From positions 186,001 through 250,000 of the forward strand of contig NZ_CAMIHD010000002.1 of NCBI RefSeq assembly GCF_946222835.1: a stretch of 64,000 bases of DNA, read 5' to 3'. Origin of the DNA: an uncultured Corynebacterium sp. (lineage in GTDB: Bacteria; Actinomycetota; Actinomycetes; Mycobacteriales; Mycobacteriaceae). A program made the translations under genes and the position numbers. This document shows positions 8,407-16,948 of this stretch, piece after piece. Position 1 is the first letter of the stretch, and every line of letters begins with the position of its first letter. The notes under the pieces are model-generated. The model had not been told where the DNA came from. It was given only the letters and a program-made list of their open reading frames with translations, and searched no databases.

Positions 8407-8769
8407 ATGGAAATCATCATTCTCATCATTATTGGCATCCTATTCGTCATTCCCTCTTTCATGGCCATGCGAAAGCAGCGCCAACGCCAAAATGATATGC
8501 AGGCCCTCCAAAATTCCCTCCAGCCAGGTGACGCTATCGTCACTGCAGGTGGCGTGCACGGCGTGGTACGTAGCACCAGCGAGAAGAGCGTGGACCTAGA
8601 AATCGCCCCGGGCGTGGTGGTTACTTTTGACAAGATGGCTGTAATTCGCGCCGAACAAGAGGCTAATGACCTTGAACGCCCTGCGGCTGCCGGAGATACC
8701 AAGGGTGATGCGCAAAACGGCCTGCCCGATGAAAAGTACCCTCCCTTTAACGACAGTGGGAAGAACTAA
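8407..8769 (+). CDS. yajC: Preprotein translocase accessory subunit YajC
   Basis: A 120-residue inner-membrane protein with a single N-terminal membrane helix (residues 2-18) followed by MRKQRQRQNDMQALQNSLQPGDAIVTAGGVHG, split here by the family pattern of a basic stop-transfer end and a QPGD turn. YajC associates with SecDF. It precedes secD by 217 bases, so secDF probably has its own promoter. An AGGAAG lies only two bases before the ATG, too close for an ideal ribosome site. Confidence 0.92.
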   Translation: MEIIILIIIGILFVIPSFMAMRKQRQRQNDMQALQNSLQPGDAIVTAGGVHGVVRSTSEKSVDLEIAPGVVVTFDKMAVIRAEQEANDLERPAAAGDTKGDAQNGLPDEKYPPFNDSGKN

Positions 8770-8986
8770 AACCTCACCACTTTCTAAGAGTTTCCTTAAT
8801 GTTAGCTAGGTGTGAGGGAACTTCACGGAGCGTAGACCCCATCACACTTTCGGCCTATTCTGGCCCTCGTTAAGGAAAACTCCGCCTTATGACGTACGAT
8901 TGTGCGTTGTTGACGTGCCCGCGCCATTCGGCTGGGCCGTATTTAATGTTTAAACACCCTGCTATAAGCAGCACAGGAGATTATCG
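8770..8986 (+). promoter_or_regulatory. yajC-secD intergenic region with probable secD promoter
   Basis: No reading frame of interest is present. The best promoter element is an extended -10-like TGCTATAAG about 25 bases before the secD start. A TGTGA...TCAC pair near 8811-8826 has the wrong spacing for a GlxR site. No clear terminator for yajC was found. Confidence 0.3.
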
Positions 8987-10903
8987 TTGTCCGCATCATC
9001 GCGTGGCGCTATGAAAAATAGCAAACGCCAATGGCCGAAGCGCGCAATAGCGCTCTTCGCTCTCATTGTGGTTGTTATCTATGCGCTTATCTTTTTAACT
9101 GGCAACCGTCAAAGCACCCCGAAGCTTGGCATTGACCTGCAAGGCGGTACTCGCGTAACCCTTGCCCCGCAAGGCGAGGAACCCACCCAAGACCAGCTCA
9201 AGCAAGCACGCACCATCTTGGAACAGCGTGTCAATGGCATGGGCGTTTCCGGCTCTGAGGTTGTCATTAACGGCAATACCTTGGTCATTACCGTCCCGGG
9301 CGAAGACGCCTCCCAGGCACAGGCCGTAGGTCAGACATCGCAGCTGTTTTTCCGACCGGTGGCTAAGCCATCTATGCCGGACATGGGCAAGCTCAATAAA
9401 GAGCTGGAAGACATGGCCAACCGCTGGGTGAAGTATGACGTAATCAGCGCCGACGAGGCTAATAAGCAAATGGAGCAGGTCACCAAGACCCTCGCTGAGC
9501 AAGAGGCGCAGATGAGCGGAAAGAAGCCGAAGGAACAAAAGGCTCCTAAGGTCAGCGCCAAACCCCTTGCGGAGCCAAGCAACTCCATTGAGCAGGCTAA
9601 GCGCCGCGATGAAGTCACGGAGATGCTGCTAAAGGACCGCCAGTCCGCGGACCCGACGACCCAGGCCGCAGCTTCGGCGTTGATGACCTGCCAAGGTAGT
9701 GCTGATCCTCTCGCCGGCGCAGACGATCCTTCCAAGCCCTTCGTTACTTGTGATTACTCCAACGGTAACCCCTATGTTTTGGAACCGGCACCGCTACTCA
9801 ACGGCATTAAGGATGAAAACGGCACCCGCCTGACCGGTAACGAGATCGATACCAACTCCCCGATCGAAGGTGGCCTTAACGGTCAGTCCGGCCAGATGGA
9901 GATCAATTTCTCCTTCAAGACCGGCAGCGGCCCGAACGGCTCCCAGACGTGGGCGGACCTCACGCAGGAACATCTCAAGGACCAAGTTGCCATCACTCTT
10001 GACTCTGCAGTTATCTCTGCACCGGTCATTCAGGGCGCAACTCCAGTAGGCTCTGCTACTTCTATTACTGGTGATTTCAGCCAGGAGGAAGCACAGAACC
10101 TGGCGAATAACTTGAAGTATGGCGCACTGCCGCTGTCGTTCGCCGGGGAAAATGGCGAGCCGGGCGGTACCGTTGAATCCATTCCGCCGACACTGGGTAA
10201 GGCCGCGCTGCAGGCCGGCCTCATCGCGGGCCTCGTCGGCCTGGTACTCGTGATGGCATATTCGCTGTACTATTTCCGCGCGCTGGCTGGCGTGTCCCTC
10301 GTCTTCCTCATCGCTTCTGGCTTGTTGACTTATGGCGCCTTGGTGCTGCTGGGCCGGTGGATCGGCTACTCACTGGATCTCTCTGGTATTGCCGGTCTGG
10401 TCATCGGTGTTGGCGCAACGGCTGACTCCTTCGTGGTTTACTACGAGCGCATCAAGGATGAGCTGCTGGAGGGACGCACTTTCCGTTCCGCTACACAAAA
10501 GGCGTGGGAACGTGCTCGTGCCACCATCGTCACCGGTAATGCGGTGACCCTCATCGGCTCCGTTGTGGTGTACTTCCTCGCCATCGGTGAGGTGAAGGGC
10601 TTCGCCTTTACCATGGGCCTGACCACGGTCTTCGACCTGGTCGTCTCCTTCTTGGTCATGGCGCCGCTAATGCAGTTGGTCGGCCGCCGTCCAGCAGCAG
10701 CCAAGCCTTCAATGAATGGCCTTGGCGGTATCTACGCTTTGGTAGAAGAGCGGCGCGAACGTGGCTATTTTGGCGGGGGACGTCGACAAGCAGGCTCTGC
10801 TGAGACCTCCGACTCCACGGAGGCAGCCACCAAAAAAACGGCAGGTCATACTGCCGCAAGAACCGCACGTCCCGTTGATGCTGCGGAAGATGAGGAGAAA
10901 TAA
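8987..10903 (+). CDS. secD: Protein translocase subunit SecD
   Basis: A 638-residue membrane protein that uses the proton motive force to complete export through SecYEG. It has one N-terminal helix (about residues 19-39), a long extracytoplasmic region, and five C-terminal helices (about 405-575). The SecD signature KLGIDLQGGTRVTL follows the first helix. The extracytoplasmic part holds a long Gln/Lys/Glu-rich low-complexity stretch around 150-215, as seen in other actinobacterial SecD proteins. The start is a TTG at 8987, chosen because AGGAGA lies six bases before it; the in-frame ATG at 9011 has no such site. The Ala/Thr/Arg-rich tail precedes secF by two bases. Confidence 0.95.
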   Translation: MSASSRGAMKNSKRQWPKRAIALFALIVVVIYALIFLTGNRQSTPKLGIDLQGGTRVTLAPQGEEPTQDQLKQARTILEQRVNGMGVSGSEVVINGNTLVITVPGEDASQAQAVGQTSQLFFRPVAKPSMPDMGKLNKELEDMANRWVKYDVISADEANKQMEQVTKTLAEQEAQMSGKKPKEQKAPKVSAKPLAEPSNSIEQAKRRDEVTEMLLKDRQSADPTTQAAASALMTCQGSADPLAGADDPSKPFVTCDYSNGNPYVLEPAPLLNGIKDENGTRLTGNEIDTNSPIEGGLNGQSGQMEINFSFKTGSGPNGSQTWADLTQEHLKDQVAITLDSAVISAPVIQGATPVGSATSITGDFSQEEAQNLANNLKYGALPLSFAGENGEPGGTVESIPPTLGKAALQAGLIAGLVGLVLVMAYSLYYFRALAGVSLVFLIASGLLTYGALVLLGRWIGYSLDLSGIAGLVIGVGATADSFVVYYERIKDELLEGRTFRSATQKAWERARATIVTGNAVTLIGSVVVYFLAIGEVKGFAFTMGLTTVFDLVVSFLVMAPLMQLVGRRPAAAKPSMNGLGGIYALVEERRERGYFGGGRRQAGSAETSDSTEAATKKTAGHTAARTARPVDAAEDEEK

Positions 10904-10905
10904 GC

Positions 10906-12066
10906 ATGGCTGTTTCGACTAAGCACAAAATTTCCCGGATGGACCGCCTCTACGAGGACGAGCGTGGTTATGACTTCATCGGCCGCACCAAGCTCTGGTA
11001 CGGCATTACCGCAGCGCTTGTCGCGGCGGCAGTGGTTGCGATCCTCATTCGCGGCTTCTCCCTTTCGATTGATTTCGAGGGCGGCACCACCTTGTCCATG
11101 CCGGCAGGCGATCTCAAGGAAGACGAAGTAAGCCGAGTCTTTGAAGACTCCACCGGCATAGAACCCGAGCAGGTACATATCGTTGGCGCTGGCGACTCCG
11201 AGACCTTGGAAATCGTCTCCGAGCGCCTGAGCCAAGAGGACGTGAACGCCGCTCGCACGGCTATCTATGACAACTTCAAACCGGAAGATGAAAACGGCAG
11301 GGCCACTCCGGATGTCATCGGCTCGTCCACGGTGTCTGAATCTTGGGGTTCTTCGATCACCCAGCGCATGCTCATTGCCATGCTGGTCTTCCTCGTCGCT
11401 GCCACCGTTTACGTGGCCATTCGCCTGCAGAAGAACATGGCTTTTGCCGCCATCATCGCGCTGATTGCCGACGGCGTGGTTATTGCCGGTATCTACGCCC
11501 TCTTTGGCTTCGAGGTTTCCCCAGCCGTCATCATCGGTCTGCTTACCGTTCTGACCTTCTCCATGTATGACTCGGTCATCGTCTATGACAAGATCAATGA
11601 GAATACGGAAGGCCTCGAGGGCCAGCGCAAGAAGACCTTTGCTGAGCTGACCAACCTGGCGATTAACCAAACCGTCATGCGCTCGATTTCTACCTCGGTG
11701 ATTTCCGCGCTGCCTATCATTGCGCTCTTTGTCGTGGCTGTCTGGCTCATGGGCATCGGTACCCTGCGCGATTTGGCACTCATCCAGCTTATTGGTGTGG
11801 TCGAGGGTATTTTCTCCTCCATCTTCTTTGCTACGCCGCTGGTCGTGACCTTGGCCAATATGTCCAAAAAGATTAAGCGTCATAATAAGCGAGTAGCGGA
11901 CTACCGTGCCGGCAAGGATGAGAAGAATGCGGAAGAAGATGGCGTACCTGCAGCAGGACGCACCGTGGTTTCTCCAGTAAGTGCTCAGTCCAACCCGGTT
12001 GGCAACGAAACCGATTCGGTGGAGTCTACCGGGCACCCCGGCGCAACGTGGCGGCCGGGTAGGTAG
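10906..12066 (+). CDS. secF: Protein translocase subunit SecF
   Basis: A 386-residue partner of SecD with six membrane helices. It shows the SecF signature SIDFEGGTTLSM (about residues 50-61) after the first helix, and YDSVIVYDKINEN in the transporter core, where the Asp takes part in proton coupling. The C-terminal 65 residues are a hydrophilic tail without motifs. It starts two bases after the secD stop, so the two are co-translated. The peptide-binding lipoprotein follows after 25 bases. Confidence 0.95.
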   Translation: MAVSTKHKISRMDRLYEDERGYDFIGRTKLWYGITAALVAAAVVAILIRGFSLSIDFEGGTTLSMPAGDLKEDEVSRVFEDSTGIEPEQVHIVGAGDSETLEIVSERLSQEDVNAARTAIYDNFKPEDENGRATPDVIGSSTVSESWGSSITQRMLIAMLVFLVAATVYVAIRLQKNMAFAAIIALIADGVVIAGIYALFGFEVSPAVIIGLLTVLTFSMYDSVIVYDKINENTEGLEGQRKKTFAELTNLAINQTVMRSISTSVISALPIIALFVVAVWLMGIGTLRDLALIQLIGVVEGIFSSIFFATPLVVTLANMSKKIKRHNKRVADYRAGKDEKNAEEDGVPAAGRTVVSPVSAQSNPVGNETDSVESTGHPGATWRPGR

Positions 12067-12091
12067 TTTCCGAAAGTAATTTTCAGGCGGA

Positions 12092-13786
12092 GTGGTAGCT
12101 GAAGTGAGGGCAACAACCGTGGTCAAAGCAAAGAGCAGTTCTGGAGAACGTCATTGGAGTAGGCGGGCCCTTGCTTCGTGCGTAGCGGCTCTCGCCCTGG
12201 CTGCTACTGCCTGTAGCGGGCAGGGCGGCGAAGATGAGTCGTCGACTGCGCCCCAGGAACCAGAATCCTATGGATATTTTGGCTACCAGGTAAATTCCCG
12301 CTTGGCCACCACCAATGCTGGTACCTCCTTTGGCAATGCCACCTCCGCCGGATTGTTGTCTACGCGGTTGTACCCGGGCCTTTTCGTGCCCGGGCCCTCT
12401 GGCGAATTGGTTCCCAATGCCGATCTCGTTGAGACAGAAGAGCTTCCGCCCGTTGCTGGCAGCGACCAGCGTAGCGTCCAGCTAACCTTGGAAGAAGATG
12501 CTGTTTTCTCCGATGGCACTCCCGTGACTTGTGATGACTATTTTTTGGCGTATGTAGCCGGTAGCCATCCAGCTGAATTCGCTTCGCATATGCCGCTGAT
12601 GAATGACATCGCAGAAATCAGCTGCGAGCCGCATAGCAAATCTTTCACCTTGACCTTCAATAAGGATCAAGGTCAGCGCTGGCGCCATATGTTTGGTGCC
12701 GGTACCGTTATGCCCGCCCATGCGCTAGCGCAAAAGGCCGGACTGAGCATTGAGCAGCTTAACGCGGCGATGGCCGCTGGGGACATGCAGTCGCTTGCTC
12801 CGGTTGCTAAAGAGTGGCGGTACGGCTTTTCCGTGGCCAAAGATCAACTTGATCCTAAGCTCCAGGTTTCCTTCGGCCCTTATGTCATTGACAAGGTAGG
12901 CGATGAGGGTGAAGTGATCCTCAAGGCGAATGAAAAGTACTTTGGCGACGCCCCGGCCGAGGAGCACATTGTAGTTTGGCCTGCCGATGCTGACGCGAAG
13001 AAACTTGCGGATAAGGGGGCGTTGCGTGTGGTTGATGCCTCCAGCGAAAAACCTGACTGGCTTGAAAGCACCAAGGACCAGGCGGGGGAGTCTCCCTACG
13101 AAGTCACCCCGATGGTCGGCGAGCTGACCGACACGCTTACTCTGTCTGAAGCCGGCGTATTCGCGGAACCGTGGGCACGGGAAAGCTTCGCCGCCTGCGT
13201 CGATCAGCAAGCGGTTGCTCAGTCGAGTACCACGGCCTCTGGCGTGGAGGTGCCGCCGGCATATTTGCGCACCGTTTCCGCCACTAACCCAGTCGCCGGT
13301 GGTCTCGACAAGGTGGGCAAGGAACACCAGGGCACCGATTTGGCGAAGGCGGGCGACCTCAGCGGCACGACCATAAAAGTCGGCTACTTGGGACCGGATA
13401 AGCGCTATGCGGCCATGGTCGAACAGCTCCGTGCATCCTGTGAACCAGCCGGTATTACTATTGAGGATGCGTCTGCGGAGTTCATGTCTCAGCACTACCT
13501 GGAAATGGATCCAGAGACCTGGGCGCCTACCGTTGATGCTTTCCTCGGACCGGTAGATCCCCAAACGGAGTATTCCACGGTGGAATCAAGCATGAAGAAT
13601 TCCGCAGAGCTTAAAAAGACAGAAGAAGCTTTGTGGAAGGACGTTCCGTCCATTCCGCTTTCCGCACAGCCGCGTGTTTTTCTAGTCCGCCGCGACGTGG
13701 AGGGTGTCCTGCCGTACACTGGCGTCTCGGGCATCGGTTGGAATATGGATCGCTGGCGCAGCACCGCCCAAGCCGAAAAGAAATAA
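12092..13786 (+). CDS. ABC transporter solute-binding lipoprotein, family 5 (peptide/nickel type)
   Basis: A 564-residue exported lipoprotein. The signal region has twin Arg followed by a hydrophobic core and ends in a lipobox with Cys41 (LAATAC), so the mature protein is probably lipid-anchored. The body follows the SBP family 5 pattern: an early YPGLFVPGPSGELVPNADLVE block and VQLTLEEDAVFSDGTPVTCDDYFLAY. In mycobacteria a lipoprotein of the same family sits in the same place between secF and apt (Rv2585c). No permease or ATPase gene is adjacent, so it either uses a distant transporter or has another role. The start is a GTG with AGGCGGA upstream; in-frame GTG at 12104 is a possible alternative. 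Confidence 0.88.
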   Translation: MVAEVRATTVVKAKSSSGERHWSRRALASCVAALALAATACSGQGGEDESSTAPQEPESYGYFGYQVNSRLATTNAGTSFGNATSAGLLSTRLYPGLFVPGPSGELVPNADLVETEELPPVAGSDQRSVQLTLEEDAVFSDGTPVTCDDYFLAYVAGSHPAEFASHMPLMNDIAEISCEPHSKSFTLTFNKDQGQRWRHMFGAGTVMPAHALAQKAGLSIEQLNAAMAAGDMQSLAPVAKEWRYGFSVAKDQLDPKLQVSFGPYVIDKVGDEGEVILKANEKYFGDAPAEEHIVVWPADADAKKLADKGALRVVDASSEKPDWLESTKDQAGESPYEVTPMVGELTDTLTLSEAGVFAEPWARESFAACVDQQAVAQSSTTASGVEVPPAYLRTVSATNPVAGGLDKVGKEHQGTDLAKAGDLSGTTIKVGYLGPDKRYAAMVEQLRASCEPAGITIEDASAEFMSQHYLEMDPETWAPTVDAFLGPVDPQTEYSTVESSMKNSAELKKTEEALWKDVPSIPLSAQPRVFLVRRDVEGVLPYTGVSGIGWNMDRWRSTAQAEKK

Positions 13787-13840
13787 GGCCCATAACTGCG
13801 GCTTTTTACGACCTCTCGCAAATATTTCTCAAGGAAGATT

Positions 13841-14386
13841 ATGAGTTCGCACTACGAATCAGCAGCACAGGCACTCAAGGATAAGGTTCGCCTCGTTCAA
13901 GACTTCCCAGAGGAGGGCATCCTCTTTGAAGACCTCACCCCGGTCTTGGCGGATCCAGAGGCATTTCGCACCGTGGTGGACGGCTTGGCGGCTGCCTGCG
14001 AGGAGTTAGGCGCGGATATGATCGGCGGCCTGGATGCCCGTGGATTCCTATTAGGCTCGGCCGTGGCCTACAAGATGGGCCTGGGAATCCTAGCCATCCG
14101 TAAGAAGGGCAAGCTTCCGCCGCCGGTATATACCGAAGAGTATGAGCTGGAGTACGGCTCTGCGGCGCTGGAGGTTCCGGCCAGCGGCGTTGATATCAAA
14201 GGCAAGCGCGTTGTGCTTGTCGACGACGTCCTAGCCACCGGCGGCACCCTCCACGGCGCTAAGCTTTTGCTCGAGTCGGCAGGAGCCGAGGTTGCCGGCA
14301 ATGTGGTGGTGCTGGAAGTCAAGGGCCTTAACGGACGTGAGCGTTTATCCGGCCCACCGCTTATTGTGTTAAATGCCACAGACTAA
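13841..14386 (+). CDS. apt: Adenine phosphoribosyltransferase
   Basis: A 181-residue purine salvage enzyme that converts adenine and PRPP into AMP. The PRPP-binding motif VVLVDDVLATGGT lies at about residues 125-137, preceded by IAIRKKGKLPPPV and the EYELEYGS block that define Apt. ATG with AAGGAAG seven bases upstream. The location directly before rel is conserved in actinobacteria and links purine salvage to the (p)ppGpp gene. Length is normal. Confidence 0.96.
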   Translation: MSSHYESAAQALKDKVRLVQDFPEEGILFEDLTPVLADPEAFRTVVDGLAAACEELGADMIGGLDARGFLLGSAVAYKMGLGILAIRKKGKLPPPVYTEEYELEYGSAALEVPASGVDIKGKRVVLVDDVLATGGTLHGAKLLLESAGAEVAGNVVVLEVKGLNGRERLSGPPLIVLNATD

Positions 14387-14465
14387 GATGAGATGTCTAA
14401 GCTAGATCCCACGATCTAGAGGACATGAGGCCACAAGGCTCGTGGCACTGTGAAGGGCGGTAGAT

Positions 14466-16760
14466 TTGGCCATGGACAAACCCGTAAAGCGCCAGACCGG
14501 CGGCGGAATGCGCAGCATGTCGGCTCGCCTTGCCCGTTCGCTCACCGGCGGCCGAGTCAAGGTGAATCCGGTGTTGGACCCCTTGATGTCCATCCACCGC
14601 AAGTTTCACCCCAAAGCCGATGCGGACTTGCTCAATCGCGCCTACGACACCGCCGAGCGGCTCCATGAGGGGGTTTTCCGCAAATCCGGAGAACCCTATA
14701 TCACCCACCCGCTTGCCGTGGCGACGATTGCGGCGGAAATCGGCATGGACACCACCACCATCGTGGCGGCTCTCTTGCACGACACGGTGGAGGATACGGA
14801 CTATTCCCTAGAGGATCTCACCCGCGATTTTGGTCCCGAGGTGGCTCGCTTGGTAGACGGTGTGACCAAGCTGGATAAGGTGGCGCTGGGCTCGGCTGCC
14901 GAGGCAGAGACTATCCGAAAAATGATCGTCGCAATGGCCACCGACCCCCGTGTATTGGTCATCAAGGTAAGCGACCGGCTACACAATATGCGTACGATGC
15001 GGTTCCTTCCGCCTGAAAAGCAGGCCAAAAAGGCGCGACAAACCCTTGAGGTCATTGCCCCCTTGGCTCACCGCCTGGGTATGGCAAGCGTTAAGTGGGA
15101 GCTGGAAGACTTATCCTTTGCCATCCTGTATCCAAAAAAGTATGACGAGATCGTGCGCATGGTCGCTGACCGGGCTCCCTCGCGTGACCGGGTGCTCAAG
15201 GAGATCAATAGCCAAGTCAGTGCGGCATTAAAGGAAAACGGCATTGAGGCCGAGGTTATGGGCCGCCCAAAGCACTACTGGTCCATTTATCAAAAGATGA
15301 TCGTGCGCGGCCGTGACTTCGCGGAGATTTTTGACCTAGTGGGTATCCGGATCTTGGTCGAAGATGTCAATAGCTGTTATGCCGCCATCGGTGTGGTGCA
15401 CTCGATTTACCAAGCTCTGCCCGGACGCTTTAAGGACTATATTTCCTCGCCGAGGTTTGGCGTCTATCAGTCATTGCACACCACCGTCCTAGCAGATGGT
15501 GGCGCGACGCTAGAGGTTCAAGTCCGCACCCATGAGATGCACTACAATGCCGAATTCGGCGTGGCCGCTCACTGGCGTTATAAGGAAACTAAAGGGAAGA
15601 ACTCGGGCCACCAAGAAGAAGTGGACCAGATGGCCTGGATGCGCCAACTTCTGGACTGGCAGAAGGAAGCTGCTGACCCTAATGAGTTCTTAGACTCCCT
15701 GCGGTATGACCTTACCGCCAAGCAAATCTTCGCCTTTACCCCCAAAGGCGACGTCGTAAACCTGCCGGCCGGTTCTACTCCAGTGGATTTTGCTTATGCA
15801 GTACACACTGAGGTGGGGCATAGGTGTATCGGTGCCAAGGTCAATGGCAAGCTCGTCGCGCTCGAGTCGAAGTTAAAGTCCGGCGACAAGGTGGAGATCT
15901 TCACCTCTAAGGACCCTAACGCTGGTCCTTCCCGTGATTGGCAGGACTTCCTGGTGTCTGCCCGTGCCAAGACTAAAGTACGGCAGTGGTTTGCCAAGGA
16001 GCGCCGTGAAGAGCACTTGGAGGCCGGACGCGACGCACTGGCGACTGAGGTCCAACGTGGTGGCTTGCCCATGCACCGCCTGTTTACTGCCAGCTCCATG
16101 AAGCAGGTTGCGGAGCAACTTCATTACACCGACGTCGACTCGCTCTATACCGCTATCGGCGCGGGCCATGTATCTGCCCAACACGTTGCCAATCAGTTGG
16201 TTGCCATGTTCGGTGACCGGGACGATGCCATTGACACTTTGGCCTCGCGCACGCCGCTTTCAGAGATTGAGCACTCCCGTGCCCAGCACACCGAGGACTC
16301 CGCTTCGGGCACCGGCATTCTGGTGGAAGGCAGCCCGGATGTGATGGCCAAGCTGGCTAAGTGTTGCCAGCCCGTTCCAGGTGATGCCATCTTCGGCTTT
16401 GTAACTCGCGGCGGCGGAGTGTCCGTTCACCGAGCCGACTGCACCAACGCAGAAAAACTCAAAGCAGAACCTGAGCGCATGCTGGAGGTGGCTTGGTCTT
16501 CCGGAACGTCGGCGACAGGCGCTTTCTCTGCAACCCTGCAATTGGAAGCCCTAGACAGGCAAGGCCTTCTTTCAGAGCTCACCCGTGTTATGAGTGATGA
16601 GAACATCAACGTTTTGACCATGAACTCCAACCGGGGCGATGACCACATTGCGACGGTTAGGTTTACGTTCTCGGTCTCAGACACCAAGCAGCTGGGCACG
16701 TTGATGACGACCTTGCGCAATACGGAAGGCGTCTTCGACGTTTACCGAGTAACTGCTTAG
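14466..16760 (+). CDS. rel: Bifunctional (p)ppGpp synthetase/hydrolase Rel
   Basis: A 764-residue long RSH enzyme that makes and degrades (p)ppGpp. The order is an HD hydrolase domain (HDTVEDT near residue 101), a synthetase domain with GRPKHYWSIYQKM and the RFKD motif of bifunctional enzymes, a TGS domain (FTPKGDVVNLPAGSTPVDFAY near 420-440), a zinc-finger-like region (KLAKCCQPVPGD) and a C-terminal ACT domain. Both catalytic halves look intact. The TTG at 14466 is eight bases after GAAGGG; the ATG at 14472 is the alternative. The last residues GVFDVYRVTA are typical of corynebacterial Rel. Confidence 0.96.
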   Translation: MAMDKPVKRQTGGGMRSMSARLARSLTGGRVKVNPVLDPLMSIHRKFHPKADADLLNRAYDTAERLHEGVFRKSGEPYITHPLAVATIAAEIGMDTTTIVAALLHDTVEDTDYSLEDLTRDFGPEVARLVDGVTKLDKVALGSAAEAETIRKMIVAMATDPRVLVIKVSDRLHNMRTMRFLPPEKQAKKARQTLEVIAPLAHRLGMASVKWELEDLSFAILYPKKYDEIVRMVADRAPSRDRVLKEINSQVSAALKENGIEAEVMGRPKHYWSIYQKMIVRGRDFAEIFDLVGIRILVEDVNSCYAAIGVVHSIYQALPGRFKDYISSPRFGVYQSLHTTVLADGGATLEVQVRTHEMHYNAEFGVAAHWRYKETKGKNSGHQEEVDQMAWMRQLLDWQKEAADPNEFLDSLRYDLTAKQIFAFTPKGDVVNLPAGSTPVDFAYAVHTEVGHRCIGAKVNGKLVALESKLKSGDKVEIFTSKDPNAGPSRDWQDFLVSARAKTKVRQWFAKERREEHLEAGRDALATEVQRGGLPMHRLFTASSMKQVAEQLHYTDVDSLYTAIGAGHVSAQHVANQLVAMFGDRDDAIDTLASRTPLSEIEHSRAQHTEDSASGTGILVEGSPDVMAKLAKCCQPVPGDAIFGFVTRGGGVSVHRADCTNAEKLKAEPERMLEVAWSSGTSATGAFSATLQLEALDRQGLLSELTRVMSDENINVLTMNSNRGDDHIATVRFTFSVSDTKQLGTLMTTLRNTEGVFDVYRVTA

Positions 16761-16948
16761 CGCGCTTACTCCTTACCTTCAAGGAGGGGCGGGGCAAGCA
16801 ACGCGAAGGCTTCGGGCGGGTTACCAGTGCATGAATTTTCGGCTTCTGCCAGGTAAATCTCCTGCAAACGAGCTTAGTTTGTCCTGCCAAGTAGTTAGCG
16901 AAGCGATATAAATTATCCTGTCGCTTTCTACTATCTAGGAGTACTTCA

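Noticed and set aside
8811..8827. TGTGA...TCAC as a GlxR (cAMP) site before secD
   Set aside because: The half-sites are seven bases apart instead of six, so the symmetry of the GlxR consensus is broken.
16769..16786. CTCCTT-ACCTTC-AAGGAG as the rel terminator
   Set aside because: The stem is only six bases and is followed by G-rich sequence with no T-run, so it is not a convincing terminator.
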